The notes beneath the pieces were generated by a model. That model did not search any database. It was not told the origin of the DNA and saw nothing but the letters and a program-made list of their open reading frames with translations. Shown in pieces: positions 15,116 to 25,639 of a stretch of DNA of 50,218 bases; within the stretch, counting starts at the first letter, position 1, and every line of letters starts with the position of its first letter. Source of the stretch: Spirogloea muscicola. Its lineage: Eukaryota > Streptophyta > Zygnematophyceae > Spirogloeales > Spirogloeaceae. The position numbers and the translations under genes were made by a program. Location: positions 1 through 50,218 of the forward strand of contig WELB01000400.1 in NCBI GenBank assembly GCA_009602725.1, given 5' to 3'.

Positions 15116-15475
15116 TCGAGATCAAGACCATGTCACCATTTGACTGAAAACAAAATGCTTTGTCTCCTGCATTTCCTGGCTGGATTGAGTATGCACCGAT
15201 CTTTATTTAGCACCTTTGCGACGTGCAGACCAAAAGAACCACCTCTTTGTATTCTCAGACTGCACATTTACAGCAAAAGAATCCATTGCTTTGTTTCATT
15301 GTGAGGTCAAATGTGAAGCTTTCCTTTTCACTCAAAGTTGGGCTCAGCCATGACTGCTTCGTGAATGAGACATGCCAACAAAGAAGAGCTAAGTATTGCT
15401 ACATGTCAGGCTGAAACACCTCATGGATATAGCCTGCTTGTCAGCTGCAGCATGCGGCACTGACCTTGTCTCAGG

Positions 15476-17508
15476 CACTTGAAAGCGCCTAACCCCGTGA
15501 GCTACANACCCGGTGAGCTGTCCGGCAAGGACGAGAAGGGCACACTCAGGATGGACATGGTGGCAGCAGCAGCGGACAGCATTGCGCAGGGGGACTGCGT
15601 GGAGCGCCAAGTACGGCGCTATCAGCAGTGGCAGCTGGCGCAGAGCAGCGCCTTCTTGGCCTCCATAATCCCGTATGTCACACCCCTCTGTGATTGCTTC
15701 TTGTAATTGCTGGCAAGCTTAATCACTTTGCCATGGCCTCCCTTGGTTTGAGTCGCTGCTGTCTCTGTGGGCATGGGAGCAGTGCCGCCAAGATGCATGG
15801 AGCTCGTGAGACCTTCTTCCCTGTGAGCTCCCTACTGCATCACACTACCCTTGCAGTTCACCTGCCTTTGTTAATTATGTGCTGCGAGATGAAAAATACC
15901 GCTTCTGGGGAGGCCCGGATCAAGCATTTGCCAGCTTCTACTTACTCTGTGCAGAGATGTACTTTCAAAGTGGCTGCTGTACTTGCTGGCTCGCAGGGGG
16001 AGAGGAACTTCAATCGCTTTGCAGGGTGGTTTGGAAAGAATTCGACCTTTGGCAAGAATGTGCGGCTGCTGGAGGATGTGCATATCCACATGGTGGCCTC
16101 GTGCCACTGTGAGCCGCCGAGGTTAGCATTCACCCATTGGAGGAGACTACACTTGCAGCTATTTTTAGTGCTCGCGGGCAGCTGTTAAATTGTGCCTGCT
16201 TGTGCGCGACACCCAGGGAGGTTGTGCGGCTGGACTATGCACCCGTCCTGACAGAACGCTTTGCCCGGCCCTTGAAGTCGCTGCCAAAGGTGAGCAAGCG
16301 GCTGGGCTGCATGTGTCTCTCACTTTGCTGGCAACAACCGTCTCCTTACTGCAGTATTCACGACATGCATGCTCCTCGTCTGTCAGGACGAAGGGGCAAG
16401 GGAGGTGGCGGACCTGCTGGATGACTACTCACTGACTTTAGAGGACATGGACACGTTGCTCAGCGTCAGCAAGTTCCGGGGTAAGGAGCAGCCCATGGAT
16501 GGTGTGGTCGCTGCCACCAAGGCGCAGCTCACCAGGGAGTACAGGTCTCGAGCACCCACACGAGCAGTGCGGCTTGCGGAGCTGCTGCCTGAGCTGAAGT
16601 TGCCAAAAGGCATCAGCACTTCCTCAAAGAAGCGCAAGCGACCTCTGCTGGTGGCGTCCTTGGAGCCGCTTCCTGGGGACGAGGAGGGGGAGGCTGTAGA
16701 CCTCCTCGACGGTAGCAACAGCTTTGCCCAATCTGCTGCTTCAACAGGCTGGTCAGAAACTGATTCTGCAAGCATGCATGAAGATGAATGCTTGTAGTGC
16801 TTTAGACTGTCTTTTGTTGACTTCCATGCACTGTGCATGGGACCTGCCAGCTGATGATGAGGATGAAGAGGATGAGGACGAGGAGGCCAATGCTGCAAAC
16901 GGCGGTGCCGCGCCACTATGTATGACCAAGCTGTAATCTGATTGTAGTATCCACTTTAAGCTAGTACATGTGTGGTACCTGTTGTGCTCATTGTTTCACA
17001 GCACCTGCCATGTGGGATCTCAATACCTCCTGTTTCCCTTGTATCTTTGTATGCAGTGTCGGAGAGAGTTGGAGAAAGCAAAATGCCTGGACGATCTGCC
17101 AAAGGTACGCTGACGTTGTCGTCCTTGTGCGTGGTTCGAAGTCCAGTCTTTCTATGGTGTGTTAGACCGCGAGGCTGTCCAAGTGCCAGCCAGTGATGTA
17201 GCGGCTTCCTAAAAGGGGGCAAGGGCTGAGGAAAGCCAGCCCACAAAAGATTGGACAAGGTCCAAAGGGCAAGCAGGCCACGTCCACGCGCAGTGGCTAT
17301 GTGATGCTCACATGAAGGCAGTTTGTGTACCAATCATCAGCTAAGCCACTTAATGTGGATTCTGATTGGTGCAGAGGCTACAGGCAAGGCAGCCGGCAAC
17401 CAATCTGCTGGTTGCAGTCGTGGTAGGGGTGCTGGCGACAGCAGACCTACTGCTAGTGATCGAGGTCGCGGCCGTGGTGGTCGCCGAAGCAAGCACGCTG
17501 CGCAATAG
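15476..17508 (+). CDS. RFC1: Replication factor C large subunit, C-terminal part only
   Basis: RFC1 is the large subunit of the clamp loader that places PCNA on primed DNA in the nucleus. Exons seen: about 15476-15672, 15783-15822 (40 bp), 15997-16121, 16217-16289, 16387 to about 16710, then acidic and basic tail exons ending in TAG at 17508. Conserved stretches: RRYQQWQLAQSSAF, MHGARE, ERNFNRFAGWFGKNST, VRLLEDVHIHM, VRLDYAPVLTERF, LDDYSLTLEDMDTLL and KAQLTREYRSR. The tail has a DEDEEDEDEE run and then an RGRGRGGRR basic end, as in plant RFC1. The visible part is the collar domain and tail; the BRCT domain and AAA+ ATPase module, more than half of the usual protein, are absent upstream. One ambiguous base (N, 15507) falls in TAC-ANA-CCC, where the family has Tyr-Arg-Pro. 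Frames are otherwise clean. Either the locus is truncated or the assembly is wrong here. Confidence 0.88.
17205..17335 (-). repeat. Dispersed repeat, partial copy T2, within an RFC1 intron
   Basis: Read on the minus strand, it contains CCCTTTGGACCTTGTCCAAT, then TTTGTGGGCTGGCTTTCC, the closing block of the same family as T1 and T3-T6. It lies between the last two RFC1 exons. Confidence 0.65.
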
Positions 17509-18011
17509 CTTGTACAACGGGCGTGGTGGTCAAAGGAAGCGTGCAAAGCATACCTTGTTGCACAGACCCATGCTCAGAAGCTTGGTCTACGCAAAGGCAT
17601 GCCGCAAGAGCAAGTGCAGCTTGGTCGAGTGTACAAGTGTACCATATGCAGTGATCAGCTCCAGGGGCTTGCTGCCACTTGTCTGTGCCTCAGCAGCTGG
17701 CCTCCTGGCCAAACGTGAGATTGCCAAACTGCTGCTGCTTGTGCAGCTGAAAAGGCAACCCCAGTCATGTCCCTGTGTAAAACAAAGGCATGAATAAACT
17801 AGTGTTCTAGGCATCATGAAATTGGACCTTGAACCCAACAGATGTACAAATGGCATGACTGCTAGCTGCTGCAAATTGCAGTAATCAATTGTCATGCAGC
17901 TCCTGGAGATATCTACACCACCTGTCACCAGCGTCCAGCCTTGTGGCTGCTTGCTGGTAATCTGTACAAAGAATGTGTCCTGGAAAGCAGGCGCAGGCAC
18001 CGGACCAAGCA
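17509..18011. other. Convergent 3' region between RFC1 and the MFS gene
   Basis: The two genes end towards each other here. An AATAAA hexamer occurs at about 17791 on the plus strand and could serve RFC1 polyadenylation. No other feature is seen. Confidence 0.4.
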
Positions 18012-20617
18012 CTATGTTGGTCTAATGGGCTGTGGCTCGTCATCCTCCTCGGCATCGCCAGTGGAGGATGTTGGCGATCCAGGCCCTCTCTGCTGGCTCT
18101 GCTGGAGGTAGAATGCTCGCGTACGCATGGACAGGACGACAGCCGTGCAGGCTCCAACCATGCACACAGTGGCCATCACGAGGAATGTGAGCCGGAAGCA
18201 GTGTGGGCCGTGGCACACAGGCGGGCCTAGTGGAGGGGGAGCACTGCCACCCTGACGCTTGGCCTCCCGGTCGTAGATGGTGCCGGCCACCTGGACAGAG
18301 AGCAGATACGAGCCAATCGGGTTTGCACAAGCCAGCCAGTTGTACATGGTGCCAAAATGGCGCAGGCCAAATAACTCCGAGGCAGTGGCGGGCATGAGCG
18401 CCCACTGTGCCCCGTAAGTCATACCGATGACCACGGACGCCGGGTACAGAGCACCGGGAAGAGCGGATGCAAAGAGCAGGTGCCCGCCACCCATGCCGAG
18501 CTGCGTGACGGCCATCAGCAGCGGCCTAGGCATGCCACGTGCACGCACGAAGTGTTCTGAAATTAGGCCACCACCCAGGCGCCCAAGGAAGTTCCAGATG
18601 CTCAGCAGCGACACGAATGCTCCTATGTTGTCGTAATCCAAGGAGCTACCAATCTGCAATATGCCAACGCCTGATCATGAGTGGACCCCTATTTGTCAGA
18701 AAGGACAGTTGACCCAAGGAATCAACCCACTGGCACAGTAGTGGTGGCTCGCTCTGAGCAGGAATGGCATTCTAACTCGAGAAGAGGCACACCTGCCCGA
18801 GGTTGTTGATCACAGTCAAGCCGGAGCCAGCCCCGCAGAGCATGATGCCAAAGAGCAACCAGAAGTCGCTTGTACGTACAGCCTGCCACGTTTCAATGGC
18901 AATAGCATCACCAATAATAGACGTGCCTTAGCCACATGTATGCTGGCAAGTCATCAAGCTGCATCTACCTTTCAAGTGAGAGGCACGAGGCCTGCGAGGT
19001 TGCTGTAGGGTCTACGAAGCTGCCGCCAAAGCTCTCCTTGGCTGGCCTAATGCAACCCACGAGCATAAACCATCACAAGTCCAGGCTTCATTGTCAAGGA
19101 GGTCTCTTGCCTGCAGAAGAGTGAAGTCATCTCCTCGCCTGGGTTGTAGTTTGTCGGAAGACTTCGAAGGAGCCTTCTCATCCTCGTGGGCAGGATAGGG
19201 AGGCGGGGAGGAAGGCGGTGGAGGATGAGGAGGGGGTGGTGGTGCACGAAGTGCTGACGAGGAAGGAGGTGCGCTGCCCTGGTGCGCAGGGAGCAGGGCC
19301 TGCTCCTCCTCGAGCGCATGGCCAGAGTGGCGCTTGAGCAGCCCACTGCCCTGGCTGGCCTTGCTTCCTGGCCCTGCAGGGCTTGTACCTGAACCCAGCT
19401 CGTTGTCACCGAGCTCGCCTGCCCCGCCATGCTGCCTCTGGGCGAGCTCCCACTGAGTCACCAGCGGGACTGCCAAAGGCAGCACGAGCAAGACGATCAT
19501 GACGACTGTCACGGCCACATTGGCTGGCCGGGACAGCTTGTACATGTGCTCCAGCAGGATCACCACCAAGAGGTAAATGGCCAGGGCAATGCCAGCACCG
19601 TACACGAACAGGAACTTGCGCTGTGCTCCAGATGGGCCAGGCAGCACTGCAAGGAAAGTCAGCTGCCATCTGCACCTGAGAGACTCCAGAGCATGACGGT
19701 ATTCAAACTACTCTGCTTCGTTGCACAGCCAGTCATGGGTGGGGCCTGGCCGCCCCGGCGGGCAGGCGGGCTGGGCCAGGCTAGGCGAGTAGCCGCACCC
19801 GCTCCGACGCATCAGGAGGTGAGGGGACGACGCGGATGAAGAGGAGCACGGCGAGTGCGACCAGCGATGGCAGCCAAGCGACAAGCAGCAGGAAGGACTC
19901 CTGGTCGGGCGCATATGCTGCCGTGTAGATCTGGGTGAATATGGCCCCGCTCAGGCCGATGAAGCCCTGCTCGGAGGCCAACATGACAGAGCAAGGCCGC
20001 GTGAGAGGCGGCAGGCCGGCTGGCAAGCAGGCATGCCGCGCCTGGCGTCCGCGGGTAGGCGGAGGCTGAGGCCACCGTGGCGCACAGGGCCAGCCGACCT
20101 TCATGAGGCCGACGACGGTGCCGCGGCTGGCGGGGAAGTTCTTGACGGCGGTGACGAGGACGGCGGTGTTGAAGAAGGTGGCGCCGTTGGTGCCGACGCA
20201 GATGTAGGCGGCCATTTGCCAGGGTCGCGGGGGCGCGATGCGGCGCGTGACCGCCAGCCACAGCATGGCGTAGCCGAAGGACGTCTGCGCGGCGCCGACG
20301 AGCAGCACGGCCCAGGGCGGCCAGGCGTCGTACAGGAAGCCGGAGACGATGCCGACGTTGCCGCCCACGTCCTTGGCGGTGGCCAGCGCGTCCAGGGCGC
20401 GCTGGTCGTACCCCAGCGCGGCCTTGATGCTGCCCGAGTAGAGCCCGAAGTTGTAGGAGCAGCCGCCGCAGGCCTGCAGCCACAGGCCCAGCACCAGGCC
20501 CAGCCAGCGGCTGCGCCACAGCGGCCGCCAGGGCGGCGCCGGGCCGCCGCCGCCGCAGGCGCCTGCGGGGGCGTCCATGGCCCCCGGGCCCGGGGGGGGG
20601 GGGGGACTCCGGCTCAT
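18012..20617 (-). CDS. Nodulin-like major facilitator (NFD4-type) membrane transporter
   Basis: This is a multi-pass membrane protein of the plant and algal Nodulin-like/MFS group; its substrate is unknown. Exons on the minus strand: 20617-20099, 19966 to about 19799, about 19646-19111, 18882-18793 and 18653-18012 (TAG). ATG 20617 was chosen; a second ATG at 20578 would drop a proline run. Family stretches: SYNFGLYSGSIKAALGYDQ, ATAKDVGGNVGI and TFFNTAVLVTAVKNFPASRG in exon 1, LSGAIFTQIYTAAYAPD in exon 2, GDDFTLLQ closing exon 3, LCGAGSGLTVINNLGQ in exon 4, and FVSLLSIWNFLGRLGGGLIS in exon 5. Hydrophobic segments alternate with loops, consistent with about 12 helices. The central loop is Pro/Ser-rich. 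The exon 3 donor is CAG|GCAAGA, so that intron looks GC-AG; the exon 2/3 junction is approximate. No frame break is seen in the conserved parts. Confidence 0.9.
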
Positions 20618-20736
20618 TCAGACCTTGTCCATTCCTTTGGGCTGGCCTCTCCCAGCCACCAGTCAATCTGGCCGCGCTTGCTTTGCGTCGCTGCGAGTTA
20701 CTCCGACTTGCTGCTGCTCACTCAAGAGCACAGCAG
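20618..20736 (+). repeat. Dispersed repeat, copy T3, abutting the gyrB remnant
   Basis: It holds the closing block GACCTTGTCCATTCCTTTGG plus GCTGGCC, then the opening block TGCGAGTTACTCCGACTTGC and TGCTGCTCAC, and stops next to the first gyrB exon. The opening block matches 27000 base for base over about 30 bases. It occupies the few bases between the start of the MFS gene and the headless gyrB. Confidence 0.75.
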
Positions 20737-23700
20737 GGTTGAGGGGGTTGAGAGCCTGAAGCCTGCAGTCGCTCGCTCCCTCAACACCTTAGGTCGCAAG
20801 AGCAAACTCCTCAAGGTGTTTCCTTGTACCAGTCGCTCATGGACATGTAAGAAATCATGTTCAAGCTCACATGCACAAAGCAGTCAAGAGGCTGATGACA
20901 ATGACAATCGTCCCGACAACCTGCATGCTTATTTCACAGTTCTCGTGCTTGGTGACCATCTTTAGGATCTGACAAGCCCTCGATCTTTTCCACGTCAGGA
21001 CAAGGACGACAACCTCGCAGGGGAGCATGTTCGGGAGGGCCTCACCTGCGTGATTTCTGACAAAGTGCCCAACCCTGAGTCTGAAGGATAAACTAAGGTA
21101 CTTGGTCGTGTGCTGCCTACTGTTTCCTTCTATGGATCAACTTCAATCATGACAAGTTGCTCTTGCAGCAATCCACCGTCAGGATCGTCACTAGGTGGCG
21201 GCTGTCACTTCAAGTAGTCGGCGGACTCATTGAGAACTTCGTTGTTGGCCCTGTTGCAGACAAGGCTCGGCAACCCGGAGGTTCGCAAGGTCGTGGAGCA
21301 AGCGGTGGATGAATTGGTCACGGAGTCCCTGGAGACACACCCCTGCACGATAGAGGCCATCGTCAACAAGGCCCTCCAGGCTGCACGGGTAAACCTTCAT
21401 ACATCGTATACAATGTACAGTGAGGTGTTACATGAAGCAGCTGTGTACCATGTCATCTGACGCTTCTGGAAGTGCTGCATCTACTGCCAGGCAGCTGAGG
21501 CAGCATAGAAGGCTCGGGAGCTTGTCCGGAGGAAAAGTGTGCTCAAGTCTTCAACTCTGCCTGGGAAGCTCGCAGATTGCTCCTGCACGGATCCAGAACT
21601 GTCTGGTCGGCACACAGCTTACACCAACCTGCTGCAGTTGGCAGCTCATGACATGTAGCTGCTAATAGCATGTAGCTGTGATTGAGCAGGGACTCCGCTT
21701 TGCCACATTGCAGAAATTCTGATTGTTGAAGGTGACTCTGCTGGAGGCAGTGCCAAGCAGGGACGCAATCGTCGCTTTCGGGTATTCTTCATGCCTCGGT
21801 TACGAGCAAGCTGATTATTTCCATCAGCTTCTTGTCTCTTCATGGAGGCCAAGGCTGCTTGCACCAAAGTGGAGCGACATCAGATTAGTAAGGAAGCTGG
21901 TGTCTTTGGGCGGGCCCTATCACCACACGATTGACATGATGCAAACCGCACGACAGGCTGTGCTACCCCTCCGGGCGAAGATCCTGAATATTGAACGGAA
22001 GGACGATGCGGCAATTCATAAGAACCTGGAGCTTCAGAACCTCATCCTTGGACTGGGCCTTGGCTTGAAGGTACTGAAGGGCACTGCACTTATCAATCAT
22101 TAGGCAACGGAGTGTTGTCATTGCCTGATGTACGAGTTGCAGGCATACTTTACCTGCTGCAGTCACTGATGGATGACAAGTGAATGAAGATTGCAGAAGG
22201 AAGAATTTCATAAGCAAGCGCTGCGGTACCACGAGATCATAATCTTGACCGACTCCGATGTAGATGGGGCTCACATTCGGACACTTCTGTCGACATTCCT
22301 CTTTCGATACCGGGTATGCTGGTGCCATCTCGCAGACTGCACCGCCATCATTGTGGATGCTTCCTGGTCAGTGCAAGTGTTGCATGCACCAACCTCGTCA
22401 TCACTCAGATATATGCAGCACTCATCTGCCTGCACGTGCATGTTGCACTACTCTTGGCCGCAAAGGGAGCGAGGTCTTTGAGAGAGGGCATATTTACGTG
22501 GGCGTCCCACCACTTTACGAGGTCAAGACCACTGGCTATGCTGTTGCTACTTGGATGCTGCAGCAGAGCTTCGATACCAAGGCTTGCCACAGTTGTGCCA
22601 AGCTGGAAGTGTGGTAGTTGCTGTTAGAGTCTATGCCACTGGCTGAGGACCATCCCCTAGCCACACTGTGCTAATCGCCTGTCAGGAGTCAAGCTTAGCC
22701 CGCTGCAGGAGGTATCACGGCAACTTACCCATCAGTGATGCTGTGCAGGTTGAGCGTGGACGGCACGTGCAGTATTGCTACGGCGACGAAGACCTCGGGA
22801 GGTACCTGGCCAGCTTGTCTCCAACAACGTCTTACGATATCAAGCGATTCAAAGGTATGTACCAGTTTGGAGCCCGCTAAGTTTGATTCTGCACTCTTCT
22901 CGATAGAATCAAAGCTCGAGTGCACCAAGCATGCTTCTTCCGTGTACAAGCTCTGAACCGAAACTGTGCCTCACGAGATGATACCACTTTCTTTCTGTGG
23001 GTTGATCACTGCTGCCTTTAGGGCTGGGGGAGACGATGCCCGAGCAGCTCTGGGAGACAACGCTTGACCCTTCCATATACAGCGGCTACGGAACGAAGTG
23101 GTCTTCCCTCCTCCATCGCCTGGCAATGCATGTCGATGCCCGCCGCCGTAGTCGGGCGGGTAGCTTGGGGCATTCTAGCGTCCCGCAAGCCATCGTTGCA
23201 TGCTATAGAATGCAGCTATCATTGAGTCTACAGCGCTCCCAGGCACTTGCGATACACCAGCGTGCTGGTCGTGCATTAGCCCGGGTTAATGGCTTCCGTG
23301 GTGGTGGTTTGGCGCCTCAGTATAGCATGTCAGATATGCATGTGCTCACTCGGGGATATAAGTGTCCCCCCTAGCGAGCTCACTACTCAGTTAAAAGGAC
23401 ATTTGGAAGGCTAGAATTGGCCTCCCTTTCGATTTCATGCGCACCTCGCGCCTTCTATCTCTTCCAAGCGCACCTTGAAGCAGCTCACGATGGAGGAGTT
23501 GGCAGAAGCCAGCCATGTCTTCTCTGTCCTCATCGGTAACAAGGTACAGGAACTTGCCACTTCTATATTTCTCATTTGTTCTGCTGGTATTCCCCTTTCA
23601 GCTTGCAAATGGCTGCCAGTTTGCTGAAAGTAGCCATGAGCATCTTGGTTGCTTGCCTCCTGTATTCCAGCCTAGTTTACAATTGTTGAGGAGCATTTGC

Positions 23701-23771
23701 AGGTCCAGCCTCGCCGACAGCTCATTGAGACCATGGCGCCTAGGATGAATCTGCAGATGCTGGACGCGTAA
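20737..23771 (+). pseudogene. gyrB: DNA gyrase subunit B, organelle type, 5'-truncated and with stop codons
   Basis: Gyrase B supplies ATPase and TOPRIM functions for negative supercoiling of plastid and mitochondrial DNA. Exons seen: 20737-20815, 20999-21097, 21260-21388, 21491-21605, 21714-21791 (approximate end), 21957-22070, 22197-22313, about 22480-22517, 22749-22854, 23022 to about 23071, about 23470-23532, and about 23706-23771 (TAA). Motifs: [40 protein letters not shown], the TOPRIM glutamate in [15 protein letters not shown], the metal-binding [13 protein letters not shown], and SYDIKRFKGLGE. The GHKL ATPase domain is absent: repeat T3 and the MFS gene lie where it should be. Two in-frame stops interrupt the exons: TAA at about 21089-21091 where nearly all gyrases have Gln (EGQTK), and TAG at 21506-21508 before [10 protein letters not shown]. 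The intron after WETTLDPS has no clear donor and holds repeat T4. Best read as a decaying copy; an intact gyrB is expected elsewhere. Confidence 0.85.
23195..23400 (+). repeat. Dispersed repeat, copy T4, inside the gyrB remnant
   Basis: Translated, this copy reads MQLSLSLQRSQALAI, then RAGRALARVNGF and MSDMHVLTRGY. It parallels MRLAVSFQRSLAYAV, RAGRAKAATSGS and YSDLMLLTRGY in copy T6 (31.25-31.43 kb). It sits between the gyrB pieces WETTLDPS and RTLKQLTMEELAE. Confidence 0.7.
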
Positions 23772-24424
23772 AAACATAGACTCTCCCCCATGTCCTATCA
23801 TATCTAAAGCATGATGTTAGAACCTTCAAGTGACTCGCTGTGAAGGGGCGGTGCTTTGGTAAGGCATGCTGGTGCTTAACCCACAGCATGCCTTACCTCT
23901 TGGTCATACTTAAGAATAGGTGACTTTACTTAGTTGTGACCACTCATCGCCTAGGTGTAGCCTGATGTAGGTGTAAGTACTCGTCTCGCCCTAGTAGACA
24001 ATGGAATGAAACTTAAATTCTAGAAATGACAGATGAATAACGATTCTTGAGTTGCTCATCAGGGAACTGCGTAAATGACGCGAGCATATGTCCCAACACC
24101 AAAATGAATGAATTGGGGATGTGCTCCTTAAGCTCTTTATCTGTAAGATAGCTCGTAGCAATCCTTCACCACATTGCTGCAGCTTAGAACGGTGACCAAC
24201 AGTGACACAGCGACTTTAAAAGCCACTACTCACTGTGGTGTTAGCATGGGGGCATATGTCGTCTACGCACGATGCTTGCTGCCGTTACCTGCGAGCAGGC
24301 CAATTGGGACATCCAGTCGCATGCATCAGCTTCTCATTCATCAGCTCCGCATCCAGGCTGCCCAGGAGCAGGTAAAGCAGCGATGGACAGGGATGACTGA
24401 ATGTCTTCCTGCTCCAAACTCAGG
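23772..24424. other. Stretch without a recognised gene
   Basis: AT-richer sequence between the gyrB remnant and the first copia fragment. Nothing with a recognisable motif was seen on either strand. Confidence 0.5.
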
Positions 24425-25025
24425 CACAGGAGCCCCCAGAGCAGGAAGTCGTTAAAGTCATGGGCCCACCGGGCGGCTCGCTTCCCGTGGTCAGTCCCAA
24501 CTATCTCGTAACACGAAAGTGGCTAGTCTGGAAGTTCAAGATTACAAAGTTGCTCCAGTTTCAGGACGTTTGGACTGCTGTAAAGCCCACAGCAGATCGA
24601 GGGCTATGTCGGCCCTTCACTCGAGAGAACATGACTGCCTCAGCAAATCTCGCGGCAGATCTGTCTGATGAGGATTTGATTGGAGTCATTAACAAGTATC
24701 TGGCAAGCGGGATCTGGCGGTAACAGCTGAAAAACAAGTTTGAAAACAGAGGAATTGAAAGGGCGTACTATCTCAGCATGAGATTACGCGAATGTGATAG
24801 GAGGAGGATGACACGGTACAAGAATTTGTGACTAGAGTGAAGTCATTGGCTCTTCAGCTGCAGAACATTGGAGAGGAGGTCCCAGCACGACGTCAGGTCC
24901 TCTCTATGCTGATGTGTCTTCCACAGGAATATGATGCCCTTCGAGACTCTTCTCAAATGGGCAACTAAGATGATCTGACTGTAGGTTATGTGCTGGCTCG
25001 TCTCTCACATAAGGGGAGAGTAATG
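24425..25025 (+). mobile_element. Ty1/copia-type gag fragment, left arm of an inverted pair
   Basis: Translated pieces resemble the copia gag (UBN2-like) region: the WLVWKFKITKLL segment, DLSDEDLIGVINKYLAS, LKNKFENRGI and LALQLQNIGEE. No LTR, protease, integrase or reverse transcriptase is attached. It is a broken fossil with several breaks. The inverted copy starts about 15 bases downstream. Confidence 0.72.
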
Positions 25026-25039
25026 ATTCCACTATGTTC

Positions 25040-25588
25040 ACTACAAATTCTTGTAATGGCTCGTCCTCCTCCTTTCTTCATTCGCGCGCAATCTCATGCG
25101 AGATAGTACGCCCCGAGTTCCTCTGTTTTCGAACTTGTTTTCCAATTGTTCCCAGATCCCGCTTACCAGAGACTTGTGAACGACTCCAATCAGTTCCTCA
25201 TCAGACAGATTTGCCACGAGAATTGTTGAAGCTGTAATGCTCTCTCGAGAGAAGGGCCGACATAGCCCTCAATCTGCTGTGGGTCCTACAGCAGTCCAAA
25301 CGTTCTGAAACTGGAGCAAATTTGTCATCTTGAATTCCACACTAGCCAATTTGTCTCACGATATTTTTTGAGACTGAGCACAGGAAGCGAGCCGCCCGGT
25401 GGGCTCACAACCTGTAGAACTTCCTGCTCTATGCGCTCATGTGCCCGCGTCCGCTGCTCCTGTCTGCTGTCATCAGCATTTCCAAATTCATCCTTTCTCC
25501 AGTCCGAGTCCTCCATCGGACGTTTTACCTTGTCCACGGGCCCAGTAGATTGGCCTCGTCGCTGCGGGACAGATGCAGATGCGCTCAT
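25040..25588 (-). mobile_element. Ty1/copia-type gag fragment, right arm of an inverted pair
   Basis: This is the reverse-oriented counterpart of 24425-25025; both share CCACCGGGCGGCTCGCTTCC. It reaches further upstream in gag sense, with an ATG-led stretch of polar, charged residues from 25588. It is broken, with several breaks, and no other element parts are attached. Confidence 0.7.
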
Positions 25589-25639
25589 GGCGGCAGATAG
25601 ATTCAGATCTCAGGCAGTCAGTCAGACAGCGCAGGCCTC

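Noticed and set aside
20033-20965. Plus-strand open frame across the transporter's first exon
   Set aside because: Its first part is antisense to the MFS gene; only the last part (from about 20737) is meaningful, as a gyrB exon.
21089-21508. Reassigned stop codons (TAA/TAG read as glutamine), as in some ulvophyte algae
   Set aside because: panC uses CAA/CAG throughout and ends with TAG at the expected C-terminus, ATG2 ends with TGA, and RFC1 and the MFS gene end with TAG. Decay of gyrB explains the two stops better.
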